Assembly: GCA_018693105.1 (NCBI GenBank)
Contig: JABHLN010000007.1
Span: 1 to 59,274, forward strand
Length of the DNA: 59,274 nt
Source of the DNA: Desulfobacterales bacterium
GTDB taxonomy: Bacteria; Desulfobacterota; Desulfobacteria; Desulfobacterales; SURF-7
Direction of reading: 5' to 3'
Under the pieces are notes generated by a model. The model did not search any database, was not told the origin of the DNA, and saw nothing but the letters and a program-made list of their open reading frames with translations. A program made the translations under genes and the position numbers. How positions within the stretch are numbered: position 1 is the stretch's first letter; the number at the start of each line of letters is the position of its first letter. Shown in pieces: positions 18,716 to 27,990 of the stretch.

Positions 18716-20083
18716 TTATTTATGCAGAGTCAGGGCCTCAAGAGCCCTCACACCCATTTTGATATTATTAACAACCAGAATCCCCCGGCCTTCAATATCT
18801 TTCCTTACCTTAGGTGAAATTCCATCAACTGCTAATAGCCAGACAACAAGATGTTTTTCGTATTCTCTGATCATTTCCCCGATTTTATCATAATCAAACA
18901 AAGGCTCAGTTTCAGACCACTGCCAAAGATGAAGAAAGGCGCCATCAATTCCAGGGTCAGACAGGATAGCTTCAAGACAGTTCTGGGTAACATTTCTGAA
19001 ACCATTTATCTCAATGGCAGGATACATATCACAAGGGTTTGAAGGTGTCATCCAGTCCGGGCAAAGTCCTTTCATCCGATTAATTGTTGAATCACTGAAA
19101 GTGGCAAGCTGCATTCCGTTTTCTATAAGTGAATCGGTTGTTACTACTCCGGTACCACCTGAATAAGAAGCAATTCCAATACGCCCGGAAGTTTTTTTTC
19201 TTACAGGTACGACACTAAAACTCCTTGCAATATCTACAAGGTCATTCATATCATCAACAACGATTGCTCCTGCCTGTTGAAGTGCTTTCTCAACGATCAG
19301 ATGATTTTGAGCGAGACTGGCGGTATGGGACATGGCAGCATCAGCTCCCATTTCCGTACTTCCGGATTTAAGAACTATAATTTGCTTTTCAGTTGATTTG
19401 CACAGTTCAAAAAGTTTTCTGCCTCTATTTATTGACTCAAGATATAGCCCAACAACTCCTGTTTCAGGATCATCTATAAGGTATTCAAGAACATCAGACT
19501 CATCAATATCCATCTTATTTCCTATGGAACAGAGTTTTGAAATACCAAAAGGAGTGTCATTCAAAATACTTAAAAGAAACCCAGCTGTAAGATTACCACT
19601 TTGAACAATCAAGGATATAGGGCCCGGAAAAAATTGTTCTTCCCATGGGCCGCTCATGAAAGAAAGAATTTTTTTTCTAGATATATTAAGAAGTCCCATG
19701 CAATTCGGACCCCAAATCCTGATACCCCCATTGCGCGCAATTTCCAGACATTGGTCATTTATTACACGACCGGCCTCGCCTATTTCAGTAAAACCGCTTG
19801 ATTCTATGAGGACATGCTTTACACCTTTTTCGACACATCTTTTAAGAATTTGAGGAATTATTTTTGCAGGAACAAAAACTACAGCCAAATCAATGTCTGC
19901 AGGTACATCAAGGATGGTAGGATAACATTTAACCCCATTTATAGAATCAATGCCAGGATTGACCGGATAAAAATCGTTGCCATAACTTGAATATATATTT
20001 TTGAAAAGATGGTGCCCCGACCGTCCGGGTGTTGACGATGCACCAATAAGGGCTACAGTATCAGGCTCAAAAAAAGCTCTCAT
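18716..20083 (-). CDS. ADP-forming acyl-CoA synthetase, alpha subunit (CoA-binding)
   Basis: Alpha subunit of an ADP-forming acetate/acyl-CoA ligase, which makes ATP by substrate-level phosphorylation from acyl-CoA or runs in reverse. The 455-residue protein has an N-terminal CoA-binding Rossmann domain (VALIGASSTPGRSGH, then IWGPNCMGLLN near residue 145), a succinyl-CoA-ligase-like middle (IVQSGNLTAGFLL), and the loop AAMSHTASLAQN with the presumed phospho-histidine near residue 257. The beta subunit lies upstream at 20244 on the same strand, separated by a palindromic element. The acyl substrate is not evident from sequence. Confidence 0.88.
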   Translation of the reverse strand: MRAFFEPDTVALIGASSTPGRSGHHLFKNIYSSYGNDFYPVNPGIDSINGVKCYPTILDVPADIDLAVVFVPAKIIPQILKRCVEKGVKHVLIESSGFTEIGEAGRVINDQCLEIARNGGIRIWGPNCMGLLNISRKKILSFMSGPWEEQFFPGPISLIVQSGNLTAGFLLSILNDTPFGISKLCSIGNKMDIDESDVLEYLIDDPETGVVGLYLESINRGRKLFELCKSTEKQIIVLKSGSTEMGADAAMSHTASLAQNHLIVEKALQQAGAIVVDDMNDLVDIARSFSVVPVRKKTSGRIGIASYSGGTGVVTTDSLIENGMQLATFSDSTINRMKGLCPDWMTPSNPCDMYPAIEINGFRNVTQNCLEAILSDPGIDGAFLHLWQWSETEPLFDYDKIGEMIREYEKHLVVWLLAVDGISPKVRKDIEGRGILVVNNIKMGVRALEALTLHK

Positions 20084-20109
20084 TACTTGACTCCTTAATA
20101 AAAAACAAT

Positions 20110-20245
20110 AGAAGCTATCTCAAAAAAGAGGTTCCCGGCAAGGCACAAAGGGGCGAAAAAGCAGAGCATACATGTAGTATGTGAGAATTTTGAGCCTCTT
20201 TGTAATGCCGCCAGGTGCACTTGGATTTATTTTGATATAGCTTCT
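20110..20245. repeat. Family C palindromic element between the acyl-CoA synthetase genes
   Basis: 136 bp with 16-base inverted ends, AGAAGCTATCTCAAAA and TTTTGATATAGCTTCT (one mismatch). The inner arms GGCAAGGCACAAAG and CTTTGTAATGCC also pair, around the core GCATACATGTAGTATGT. The right end covers the TAG stop codon of the beta-subunit gene (20244-20246). An inverted second copy lies at 22038-22177. Confidence 0.85.
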
Positions 20246-20915
20246 ACTTATCAAGCACAACAAGAGCATCTACCGCAATGGGTTTTCCTCCAGGCACTTT
20301 AACAGGATTTATATCAATTTCTGATATTTCTTCATTTTCTATACCTACCTGCCCCACAGCCACAAGAAGATCAGCAAGCTCATCTCTATCAACAGCAGGT
20401 TTACCCCTGAAAGGATCAAGAATTTTTTTTCCGCGTATTTCATTCATCATTTCTAAAGCATCATTTTTAGTCAGGGGGGCAACCCGGAAAGTAATATCTT
20501 CGAGTATTTCAGTAAATATTCCCCCAAGACCGAACATTACACAGGGCCCGAACTGCATATCACGTGTCATACCGACGACAAGTTCACGATGGCCTTTAAC
20601 CATCTGCTGCACAAGAACCTCTTCAACATTTGTATCAGTATTTGATGTCAATTTGTTGAAAGCCTTGCGGACATCACCCTCATCACGAATATTCAAAGCA
20701 ATAAGGTCCAGCTCTGTTTTATGACTTATTTCAGCACCGGAACCTTTTAGAACAACGGGATAACCAATTTCTTCAGCTGCTTTGACAGCATCATCTTCAG
20801 AAGATACCGTCTTTTCATTTGTTACCCGAATCCCGTATTCAGCGAGAAGTTTCTTCGATTCAAACTCCGATAATGTTTTTGCTCCTTTTTTCAAAGCATC
20901 TTCAATAATTTTCAT
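20244..20915 (-). CDS. ADP-forming acyl-CoA synthetase, beta subunit (ATP-grasp)
   Basis: A 223-residue ATP-grasp protein of the ADP-forming acetyl-CoA synthetase beta family: TLSEFESKKLLAEYGI near residue 15, YPVVLKGSGAEISHKTE near residue 53, MTRDMQFGPCVMFGLGG near residue 115, and the C-terminal EISEIDINPV. It transfers phosphate between the alpha-subunit histidine and ADP. It lies directly upstream of the alpha-subunit gene, and the pair is split by a family C palindrome whose end forms this gene's stop codon. Confidence 0.9.
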   Translation of the reverse strand: MKIIEDALKKGAKTLSEFESKKLLAEYGIRVTNEKTVSSEDDAVKAAEEIGYPVVLKGSGAEISHKTELDLIALNIRDEGDVRKAFNKLTSNTDTNVEEVLVQQMVKGHRELVVGMTRDMQFGPCVMFGLGGIFTEILEDITFRVAPLTKNDALEMMNEIRGKKILDPFRGKPAVDRDELADLLVAVGQVGIENEEISEIDINPVKVPGGKPIAVDALVVLDK

Positions 20916-21062
20916 TTTTAACCTCTTTAATTTCTTACATCATAAATTAGTAATCTGAAAATCCATACAATATCTTGAGGCCTTATATAATTGCGTCCCG
21001 CCGGGCGGGATATAAATCCTTTGGTAATGGTTGAACAAAATGATTTTTAAATCAACATCATT

Positions 21063-21887
21063 TTATAATATTTCAACTCTTGGATCATTACGTAATGGCA
21101 AACGATGATATTTAAACTCCGGGTATCCAACCATCATCATTCCATTTGCATTATGACCTTCAGGTATTCCAAGTGCTTCTTTCAAAGGCTTCCAGGCATT
21201 TATTGCAGTATTAAAAAAACCACCCCAGCATCCACCAAGTCCAAATGAAGGTGCTGCAAATTCAAAGTAAGTCATCGCAATAATACAGGCATCAACAGCT
21301 GTAACATCAGCCTTTGCACCATGTACAATTACAAGATGTGGAGCGTTCCTGCTAATAGTATCTTTTCCTGATTCCCAGGTTTTAACAATCATATCCAAAT
21401 GAAGCTGTTCGACAAAGGGTGATTTCTTTTCTATCATGTAGCGCATCCAGTCAATCACCATACCGGTATATCTTTGAACCTCATCTCTATCATATACAAT
21501 GCGCCAGTCAACGGCTTGGGAATTATGACCTGAAGGAGCATACATGGCAAGTTCAATCAGTTTTAATAAAATATTCTTATCAACACCCTGTTCTTTGTAT
21601 ACCCTTATAGATCTCCGAGATCTGATAAAGTACTCAACCTGTTCCGGACTAAGCAGCAAATCCTTCTTAACCGGCGGGCAGTCTTCCGGCGCCATTTTAT
21701 TATGCGACAGTGCACCATGAGGGCATACTGCTACACAATGACCACAGCTGATACACATCTCGTCAGTACCTGGAAGAAGTTCAGGAATATGCTCTGAGTC
21801 GGTCTGCCCAATTATTCCCAATGGACATTCTGCAACACAGATACCGTCTTTTTTACATTTTTCTGAATTAATAGTAATAACGCTCAT
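21063..21887 (-). CDS. Nitroreductase with N-terminal 2[4Fe-4S] ferredoxin domain
   Basis: A 274-residue fusion. Residues 1-60 carry two ferredoxin clusters (CKKDGICVAECPLG and CISCGHCVAVCPHGA). Residues 85-274 form an FMN-binding nitroreductase domain (RSRRSIRVYKE near residue 90, MYAPSGHNSQ, and GLGGCWGGFF near residue 215). It probably moves electrons between ferredoxin and a small organic acceptor. The acceptor is unknown. Such fusions are common in strict anaerobes. It lies upstream of the acyl-CoA synthetase pair on the same strand with a 147-base gap. Confidence 0.88.
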   Translation of the reverse strand: MSVITINSEKCKKDGICVAECPLGIIGQTDSEHIPELLPGTDEMCISCGHCVAVCPHGALSHNKMAPEDCPPVKKDLLLSPEQVEYFIRSRRSIRVYKEQGVDKNILLKLIELAMYAPSGHNSQAVDWRIVYDRDEVQRYTGMVIDWMRYMIEKKSPFVEQLHLDMIVKTWESGKDTISRNAPHLVIVHGAKADVTAVDACIIAMTYFEFAAPSFGLGGCWGGFFNTAINAWKPLKEALGIPEGHNANGMMMVGYPEFKYHRLPLRNDPRVEIL

Positions 21888-22037
21888 AGAATTTCCTTAA
21901 ATAAAGTTAAAATACAGCTAAGTGATTTAATATAAAACCGTGACAAAAATAATATGTTTCCTGTAAAATTCAATTCACAAAATCATAACACTTCATGTAA
22001 TGTCTAATACAGTATTAAATATTGAAAACTTATTATT

Positions 22038-22177
22038 AGAAGCTTTCTCAAAATAAATCAGTGCCCCTGGCAGCGTTACAAAGCGGCTCAAAATGCTCAC
22101 ATATTACCTGTATGTTCTGCTTTCTCGCCCCTTTGTGCCTTACCAGGAATCCTAATCTTTTTTTTGAGACAGCCTCT
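22038..22177. repeat. Family C palindromic element, inverted relative to the 20110 copy
   Basis: 140 bp, ends AGAAGCTTTCTCAAAA and TTTTGAGACAGCCTCT. Read on the minus strand it aligns along its length with the 20110-20245 copy, including AAGGCACAAAGGGGCGA. The core is altered to ACATATTACCTGTATGT. The rest of the gap from 21888 to 22546 is AT-rich and shows no gene I can support. Confidence 0.8.
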
Positions 22178-22546
22178 AACCTAACAGAATTGTGGATATT
22201 TAACAAAAAATTGTATAATATTTTCGTTCAGAAAATATGTATGTATAACTTACACTGTCATTTAAGAGCAAATAACATAATATTTAAATCTATGTAAGTA
22301 TCACTTTCTTTGATCGGTAAAAAAAACATCTCCGACAGCATTCATGCCTGAAATGTATTTTTTATATACACATAAACAGGTCAAATTATGAATATATAAT
22401 TGTTTTGCATAGCCAAAATAGTATTAAAATTTATTAAACATAATTATTTTTTCCAATAAATGTCAAGATTTTTGTTTCTCACAATATCCAGAAAATTAGC
22501 CATTTCTAATATCAAATACTAGTTGTTTTTTATATACACAATATGC

Positions 22547-22575
22547 TTGACAATTATATCAATTACTGTTAATCG
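22547..22575 (+). promoter_or_regulatory. Candidate sigma-70-type promoter for the ilv leader
   Basis: TTGACA at 22547-22552 is a perfect -35 box. The -10 is weaker, around TAATCG at 22570-22575, after a 17-base spacer and preceded by TGT. The leader peptide begins about 30 bases further on. This is read from the sequence only. Confidence 0.5.
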
Positions 22576-22607
22576 GTAATTTTTAATAAGGGAAAACAGG
22601 TAAAAAA

Positions 22608-22697
22608 ATGAAAAATATATCAGTCGTTATCAATTTATTATTCGGTATTATTATCCCCGTCGTGGGGATACTAGTCGTCTGCGGGGGCAGGGATTGA
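22608..22697 (+). CDS. ilv operon leader peptide (29 residues)
   Basis: Short open frame with ACAGG seven bases upstream of the ATG. Of 29 residues, seven are Val, six Ile and three Leu, concentrated in stretches such as ISVVINLL and GIIIPVVGILVV. This is the hallmark of a ribosome-mediated attenuation leader for branched-chain amino-acid genes, like the E. coli ilv leader. It ends in TGA at 22695-22697, which is also the start of the antiterminator arm. An intrinsic terminator and then ilvD follow. Function is inferred; the match of codons, pairing and downstream gene is very specific. Confidence 0.88.
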   Translation: MKNISVVINLLFGIIIPVVGILVVCGGRD

Positions 22698-22739
22698 TAA
22701 TGGCTTGACTTCAATTTTTTTTTGTAAAAACCGTTATCA
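22695..22739 (+). promoter_or_regulatory. Antiterminator pairing of the ilv attenuator
   Basis: TGATAATGG (22695-22703), beginning at the leader stop codon, can pair over nine bases with CCGTTATCA (22731-22739), including one G-U pair. The latter is the left arm of the terminator, so the two structures exclude each other. A ribosome stalled at the upstream Ile/Val/Leu codons would leave 22695-22703 free and favour read-through. One that reaches the stop would mask it and favour termination. Confidence 0.78.
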
Positions 22740-22770
22740 GCCCTGAAATGCTGATAGCGGTTTTTTTTTT
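22726..22770 (+). terminator. Attenuator terminator before ilvD
   Basis: ACCGTTATCAG (22730-22740) pairs with CTGATAGCGGT (22751-22761) over 11 bases with one G-U pair, followed directly by a run of ten T. It lies between the leader peptide and ilvD, ending 18 bases before the ilvD ATG. Confidence 0.92.
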
Positions 22771-22787
22771 GAAGGAGAATATGTAAA

Positions 22788-24455
22788 ATGAAAAGTGATA
22801 ACATCAAAAAAGGTATAGAAAGAGCACCACATCGTTCTCTTTTCAAGTCTATGGGATACACCGATGCTGAAATCAAGAAACCTCTAATCGGTATTGCAAA
22901 TTCAGCAAACACAATTATTCCCGGCCATGTTAATCTTGATAAAATTGCAGATGCAGTAAGAGCTGGAATTTATACGGCAGGCGGTACACCTATTGATTTT
23001 TCTACCATTGGTGTTTGCGACGGAATTGCCATGAACCATATTGGAATGCATTACTCTCTTGGCAGCCGTGAATTAATTGCGGATTCAATTGAGGTTGTGG
23101 CCACTGCCCATTCGTTAGATGCTCTTGTCATGATCCCGAACTGCGATAAAATCGTACCAGGTATGTTAATGGCTGCTGCAAGGCTGGACCTTCCGACAAT
23201 AGTTATAAGCGGTGGACCTATGCTTGCAGGTATTCATCCCGAAGACATACATAAAAAACTTGACTTGATTACAGTATTTGAAGCCGTAGGAGCAGTTCAG
23301 GCAGGTAATATGACTGAAGACGAACTGAATATTATTGAGGATGCGGCATGTCCTACCTGTGGATCATGTGCCGGTATGTTTACTGCAAACTCGATGAACT
23401 GCCTCACTGAAGCCATTGGTCTAGGACTACCTGGCAACGGGACTATACCTGCGGTTATGTCTGCAAGAATCCGTCTTGCCAAAGAGGCCGGTATAAGAAT
23501 AGTTGATCTTCATAAGAATAATCTAACTCCAGGTAAAATTCTTACTGAAGATGCCTTCAGAAATGCTCTCGCTGTTGACATGGCACTTGGTTGTTCAACA
23601 AATACTGTACTTCATCTAAAGGCACTCGCACATGAAGCAGGAGTTGACATTGACCTTAATCTTATAAATGAAGTAAGTGAAGCAACGCCTCATTTATGTT
23701 CTTTAAGTCCGGGTGGGGAGCATCACATCCAGGACCTGAACAACGCCGGAGGTATTCAGGGTTTACTCAAGGTGCTTTCAGATGCTGGTCAAATAAATAA
23801 CGACAGCATAACTGTTACCGGTAATACTGTGGGCGAAAATATCAAAAATGTAAAGATTAATGATGACAACGTTATTCGACCTGTTAACAATCCGTATCAT
23901 ACGCAGGGTGGTCTTGCAGTTCTGTTTGGAAATCTTTCACCAGGCGGATGTGTTGTAAAACAATCTGCTGTGCTTGAAGAAATGCTTGTCCATCAAGGCC
24001 CGGCAAGAGTTTTTGATTCTGAAGAGGAAGCAACTGAGGCTATAATGAACAATGAAATTAATAAAGGAGACGTTGTTGTCATAAGGCATGAAGGACCAAT
24101 GGGCGGGCCCGGGATGCGTGAGATGCTTACTCCAACTTCAGCAATCGCAGGAATGGGTCTTGATGCTTATGTAGCACTTATTACCGACGGTCGCTTTTCA
24201 GGAGGTACAAGAGGTGCAGCTATCGGACATATTTCACCTGAAGCAGCACAAAAAGGTCCAATTGCAATTGTGAAAGAAGGAGATACAATATCAATTGATA
24301 TCCCGAACAAAAAAATAAGATTGGATGTTTCTGATGATGAAATCGCTGACAGGTTATCCAAATGGACTCCTCTTGAACCGAAAATTACTAAGGGGTACAT
24401 GGCAAGATATTCTCGAATGGTTTCCTCTGCAAGCGAAGGAGCAATTGTAAAATAA
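22788..24455 (+). CDS. ilvD: Dihydroxy-acid dehydratase
   Basis: Dehydrates dihydroxy acids to the 2-keto acids of valine and isoleucine (also the leucine precursor) using an iron-sulfur cluster. The 555-residue length is normal. Cluster and active-site motifs: [12 protein letters not shown] near residue 75, [12 protein letters not shown] near residue 118, [17 protein letters not shown] near residue 189, and [14 protein letters not shown] near residue 465. It is the first gene after the attenuator, with GGAG in front of the ATG at 22788, and heads a cluster with ilvB, ilvH, ilvC, cimA and leuA. Confidence 0.97.
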   Translation: MKSDNIKKGIERAPHRSLFKSMGYTDAEIKKPLIGIANSANTIIPGHVNLDKIADAVRAGIYTAGGTPIDFSTIGVCDGIAMNHIGMHYSLGSRELIADSIEVVATAHSLDALVMIPNCDKIVPGMLMAAARLDLPTIVISGGPMLAGIHPEDIHKKLDLITVFEAVGAVQAGNMTEDELNIIEDAACPTCGSCAGMFTANSMNCLTEAIGLGLPGNGTIPAVMSARIRLAKEAGIRIVDLHKNNLTPGKILTEDAFRNALAVDMALGCSTNTVLHLKALAHEAGVDIDLNLINEVSEATPHLCSLSPGGEHHIQDLNNAGGIQGLLKVLSDAGQINNDSITVTGNTVGENIKNVKINDDNVIRPVNNPYHTQGGLAVLFGNLSPGGCVVKQSAVLEEMLVHQGPARVFDSEEEATEAIMNNEINKGDVVVIRHEGPMGGPGMREMLTPTSAIAGMGLDAYVALITDGRFSGGTRGAAIGHISPEAAQKGPIAIVKEGDTISIDIPNKKIRLDVSDDEIADRLSKWTPLEPKITKGYMARYSRMVSSASEGAIVK

Positions 24456-24525
24456 TTTTCTAAAGTTGAGATCTATAAAAACATAGATTTCAAATTATTA
24501 TAAATAAAATCAAGGAAGGTTTATC

Positions 24526-26211
24526 ATGGAACTCACAGGAGCACAAATCCTGATGAAAGTACTCAAGGAAGAAAATGCTGACACGATATTCGGATATCCC
24601 GGAGGGGCAGTTCTGGATATCTTTGACGAACTTGCACGTGCTGATATAAATCTTGTATTTGTACGCCATGAACAAGGTGCGGTTCACGCTGCCGACGGTT
24701 ATGCCAGAGCAAGCGGAAAAGTCGGGGTTTGTCTTGTTACATCCGGGCCCGGAGCTACAAATACTGTAACCGGAATTGCTTCCGCTTATATGGACTCGAT
24801 ACCTCTGGTTGTTATAACAGGTCAGGTGCCCACACATCTAATTGGAAATGATGCCTTTCAAGAGGTAGACATAGTTGGGATTACAAGACCTTGTACAAAA
24901 CACAACTATCTTGTAAAAGATGTAAAGGATTTGGGTGATGTAATAAAAGAAGCATTTTATATTGCCAGGTCAGGAAGACCCGGCCCGGTACTTATAGATA
25001 TTCCTAAAGACCTGGCTATCGCAAAAGTGCCTTATAAAGTGAAAAAAAAGGTAGGTCTGAAGTCATATAAGCCGACTTATGAACCCAATAAAAAACAGCT
25101 GAAGAAAGTTGTTGAGCTTATAAAAAAAGCCAGGAAACCGGTTATTTTTACAGGAGGCGGCGTTATTATTTCCGGTGCAGCAAAGAACCTGACTGAATTT
25201 GCACACCAGACCCGAATTCCTGTTACCGGTTCACTAATGGGACTTGGTGGATTTCCAGGTACAGACCCTTTATGGCTTGGAATGCTTGGGATGCATGGAA
25301 CTTACAGAGCCAATATGGCCGTATCAGAATGTGACCTTATGATTGCCGTAGGAGTTCGATTTGATGACCGGGTAACCGGCAAAACTGATGAATTTGCAGC
25401 TAATGCAACAATAATTCAGATAGATATTGATCCAACATCTATACACAAAAATATTCCGGTTTCAGTTCCGGTTGTTGGTGACTGTAATATAACTCTCGGG
25501 TATCTGAACGATCTCATTAAAAAAGAGAATTCTGAAGATATTAAAAAGAAAAGAGAAAAATGGCTTGGCCAAATTGAGGAATGGAAGGAAACGACACCTC
25601 TGGTATATAAACAGAAGGACAACATCAAACCTCAATACGTTATTGAAAAACTTTTTGAAATAACTAAAGGTAAAGCAATCATTACAACTGAAGTTGGTCA
25701 GAACCAGATGTGGGCTGCACAATATTATCATTTTGACAAACCGGGCCACTTTATAACTTCAGGAGGTCTTGGCTGTATGGGATTCGGCCTTCCGGCAGCA
25801 ATCGGAGCCCAGAAGGCATGCCCTGATGCTATCGTAGTCGATATAGCAGGAGATGGAAGTATCCAGATGAATATTCAGGAAATGGCAACAGCTGTACAAT
25901 ACGGTCTTCCGGTAAAAGTTGTTATACTTAATAACAGATTCCTTGGGATGGTAAGGCAATGGCAGGAGCTGTTTTACGACAAGCTGTATTCTTCGACCCA
26001 TCTTGACCACAACCCGGATTTCGTAAAGCTTGCTGAAGCATACGGAGCTCTCGGATTGAGAGCTACGAAACCCGAAGAGGTTGAAAAAATACTTGCCCAG
26101 GGAATGGCTCATAACGGACCGGTAATAATGGATTTTGTTGTCGAAAATGAGGAAAACGTTTACCCAATGGTTCCTGCGGGTGCACCAATAACCCAGATGC
26201 TTCTGGTGTAA
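24526..26211 (+). CDS. ilvB: Acetolactate synthase, large catalytic subunit
   Basis: Thiamine-diphosphate enzyme forming acetolactate and acetohydroxybutyrate. The 561-residue protein has FGYPGGAVLDIFDEL near residue 22, the catalytic glutamate in VRHEQGAVHAADGYA near residue 48, SGPGATNTVTGIA near residue 84, and the thiamine-diphosphate motif beginning AGDGSIQMN near residue 444 and ending with LNNRFLGMV. Start ATG follows GGAAGG. The regulatory subunit ilvH begins 18 bases after the stop. Confidence 0.97.
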   Translation: MELTGAQILMKVLKEENADTIFGYPGGAVLDIFDELARADINLVFVRHEQGAVHAADGYARASGKVGVCLVTSGPGATNTVTGIASAYMDSIPLVVITGQVPTHLIGNDAFQEVDIVGITRPCTKHNYLVKDVKDLGDVIKEAFYIARSGRPGPVLIDIPKDLAIAKVPYKVKKKVGLKSYKPTYEPNKKQLKKVVELIKKARKPVIFTGGGVIISGAAKNLTEFAHQTRIPVTGSLMGLGGFPGTDPLWLGMLGMHGTYRANMAVSECDLMIAVGVRFDDRVTGKTDEFAANATIIQIDIDPTSIHKNIPVSVPVVGDCNITLGYLNDLIKKENSEDIKKKREKWLGQIEEWKETTPLVYKQKDNIKPQYVIEKLFEITKGKAIITTEVGQNQMWAAQYYHFDKPGHFITSGGLGCMGFGLPAAIGAQKACPDAIVVDIAGDGSIQMNIQEMATAVQYGLPVKVVILNNRFLGMVRQWQELFYDKLYSSTHLDHNPDFVKLAEAYGALGLRATKPEEVEKILAQGMAHNGPVIMDFVVENEENVYPMVPAGAPITQMLLV

Positions 26212-26229
26212 AAAATAAGAGGACAAATT

Positions 26230-26721
26230 ATGACAGAAGAAAAATATACGATTTCTATCCTTGTTGACAACCAGCCTGGGGTTCTATCCAGGATAGCAGG
26301 TTTATTCAGCGGTAGAGGCTATAATATTGAAAGTCTCTGCGTTGCAGAAACCTCAGAAGCACAATTGTCAAGAGTAACAATGGTTACAAAAGGAACCAGG
26401 CCTGTTATTGAACAGATTAAGAAACAATTGAACAAACTTATAAATGTAGTCAAGGTTATCGATTTAACAGGAACCAGGTACGTACAAAGAGAACTTGCAC
26501 TTATCAAAGTAAATGCAAAACCGGAGTTTCGTGCGGAAATTTTGAGAATAGTAGATATATTCAGGTGCAAGGTTGTTGATGTGGGACCTGAGCATTATAC
26601 CGTTGAAGTCACAGGTGATGAAGAAAAACTCAATGCGATACTTGGGCTACTCAAACCTTTAGGAATAAAAGAGGTGGCAAGAACAGGTAATATAGCTCTT
26701 AGTAGAGAAAACAATCATTGA
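26230..26721 (+). CDS. ilvH: Acetolactate synthase, small regulatory subunit
   Basis: A 163-residue regulatory subunit with the N-terminal ACT domain (ILVDNQPGVLSRIAGLFSG near residue 9, then YNIESLCVA) that binds valine for feedback inhibition, and the C-terminal domain ending GIKEVARTGNIAL. Length is typical. Its TGA stop is also the first three bases of a family A palindrome (26719). Confidence 0.96.
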   Translation: MTEEKYTISILVDNQPGVLSRIAGLFSGRGYNIESLCVAETSEAQLSRVTMVTKGTRPVIEQIKKQLNKLINVVKVIDLTGTRYVQRELALIKVNAKPEFRAEILRIVDIFRCKVVDVGPEHYTVEVTGDEEKLNAILGLLKPLGIKEVARTGNIALSRENNH

Positions 26722-26853
26722 TGGCGTCGTAAAAAGGCTCCATCTATTGCGTTATAGCGATTGGCCATGCGTTCGACATACTACATGTATGCTATAGCGC
26801 CTGGCCAATCGATATACCTTGTTTATGAGGATTCATACTTAACCGTTATTTAT
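26719..26853. repeat. Family A palindromic element between ilvH and ilvC
   Basis: Starts TGATGGCGTCGTAAAAAGGC on the ilvH stop codon. The inner arms GCGATTGGCC (26757-26766) and GGCCAATCG (26803-26811) pair around a core with ACATACTACATGTATGC-like sequence. The right end (TTAACCGTTATTTATACTTTT) is diverged. It sits between two ilv genes and could act as an mRNA hairpin. Confidence 0.8.
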
Positions 26854-26932
26854 ACTTTTAATATAACGTAATTTTTATAATAACTTAATTAAAACCATAA
26901 ACCTAATAACATAATGATGTAAGGAGAAAGTC

Positions 26933-27985
26933 ATGCCGAAAATTGATTTTGGAGGAGTAACTGAAGAAATAACAACTGTAGAAGAATTTCCGCTGGAAAA
27001 AGCACGTGAAATTCTTAAAGATGAAACTATTGTTGTTCTGGGTTACGGCGTTCAGGGCCCTGCACAGGCATTAAACCTGAAAGATAACGGATTTAATGTT
27101 ATCATCGGCCAACTCGAAGGAGATGAATACTGGGATAAAGCTGTATCACACGGGTTTGTACCTGGTGAAACCCTTTTCCCTATTGAAGAAGCAGCAAAAA
27201 AGGGCACAATTATTAAAATGCTTATGTCAGATGCCGGTCAGACTGCTGTATGGCCTAAAGTGAAAGAATGCCTTAATGAGGGAGATGCACTTTATTTTTC
27301 ACACGGTTTTTCCATTGTTTATAAAGATCAAACCAATGTGATCCCCCCGGATAATGTTGATGTAATTCTTGTTGCTCCAAAAGGTTCGGGAACAAATGTA
27401 CGCAGAAATTTTCTTGATGGAAGCGGTATAAATTCAAGCTATGCAATCCATCAGGACTTTACCGGAAAGGCAAAAGAAAGAACACTTGCCATAGGTATTG
27501 CAATTGGTTCAGGTTATCTCTTCCCAACCACATTTGAGCAGGAAGTATACAGTGACCTCACAGGTGAAAGAGGCGTTCTAATGGGATGTCTGGCGGGCAC
27601 AATGGAGGCCCAGTACAATGTATTGCGCAAACACGGTCACTCTCCCAGTGAAGCTTTTAATGAAACAGTTGAAGAGCTTACACAAAGCCTCATTCGCCTT
27701 GTTGCGGAAAATGGAATGGATTGGATGTTTTCAAACTGCAGTATTACCGCCCAGAGAGGAGCCCTTGACTGGTCTCCGAAATTTCGTGATGCAGTCGCAC
27801 CGGTATTTGACGACCTGTATGACAGGGTAAAAACAGGCAAGGAAACAGCCAGAGTTCTAGATGTCTGCAGTAAACCTGATTATATGGGAAAATTATCAGT
27901 TGAGCTGGATGAAATAAAAAATTCCGAAATGTGGAAAGCAGGTGCTGCAGTTAGAGCTTTAAGACCTGAAAACAGAAATAAATAA
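26933..27985 (+). CDS. ilvC: Ketol-acid reductoisomerase
   Basis: Isomerises and reduces acetolactate and acetohydroxybutyrate. The 350-residue, class-I-length protein has the dinucleotide motif VLGYGVQGPAQALNLKDNG near residue 35, SHGFSIVY near residue 123, the metal-binding acidic pair in YSDLTGERG near residue 205, and SITAQRGALDW near residue 277. The cofactor loop at residues 60-67 reads QLEGDEYW. It carries two glutamates and an aspartate and lacks the arginine and serines that usually hold the NADPH phosphate, so NADH use is a reasonable inference. AAGGAG precedes the ATG. Palindromic elements flank the gene on both sides. Confidence 0.95.
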   Translation: MPKIDFGGVTEEITTVEEFPLEKAREILKDETIVVLGYGVQGPAQALNLKDNGFNVIIGQLEGDEYWDKAVSHGFVPGETLFPIEEAAKKGTIIKMLMSDAGQTAVWPKVKECLNEGDALYFSHGFSIVYKDQTNVIPPDNVDVILVAPKGSGTNVRRNFLDGSGINSSYAIHQDFTGKAKERTLAIGIAIGSGYLFPTTFEQEVYSDLTGERGVLMGCLAGTMEAQYNVLRKHGHSPSEAFNETVEELTQSLIRLVAENGMDWMFSNCSITAQRGALDWSPKFRDAVAPVFDDLYDRVKTGKETARVLDVCSKPDYMGKLSVELDEIKNSEMWKAGAAVRALRPENRNK

Positions 27986-27990
27986 AAACC

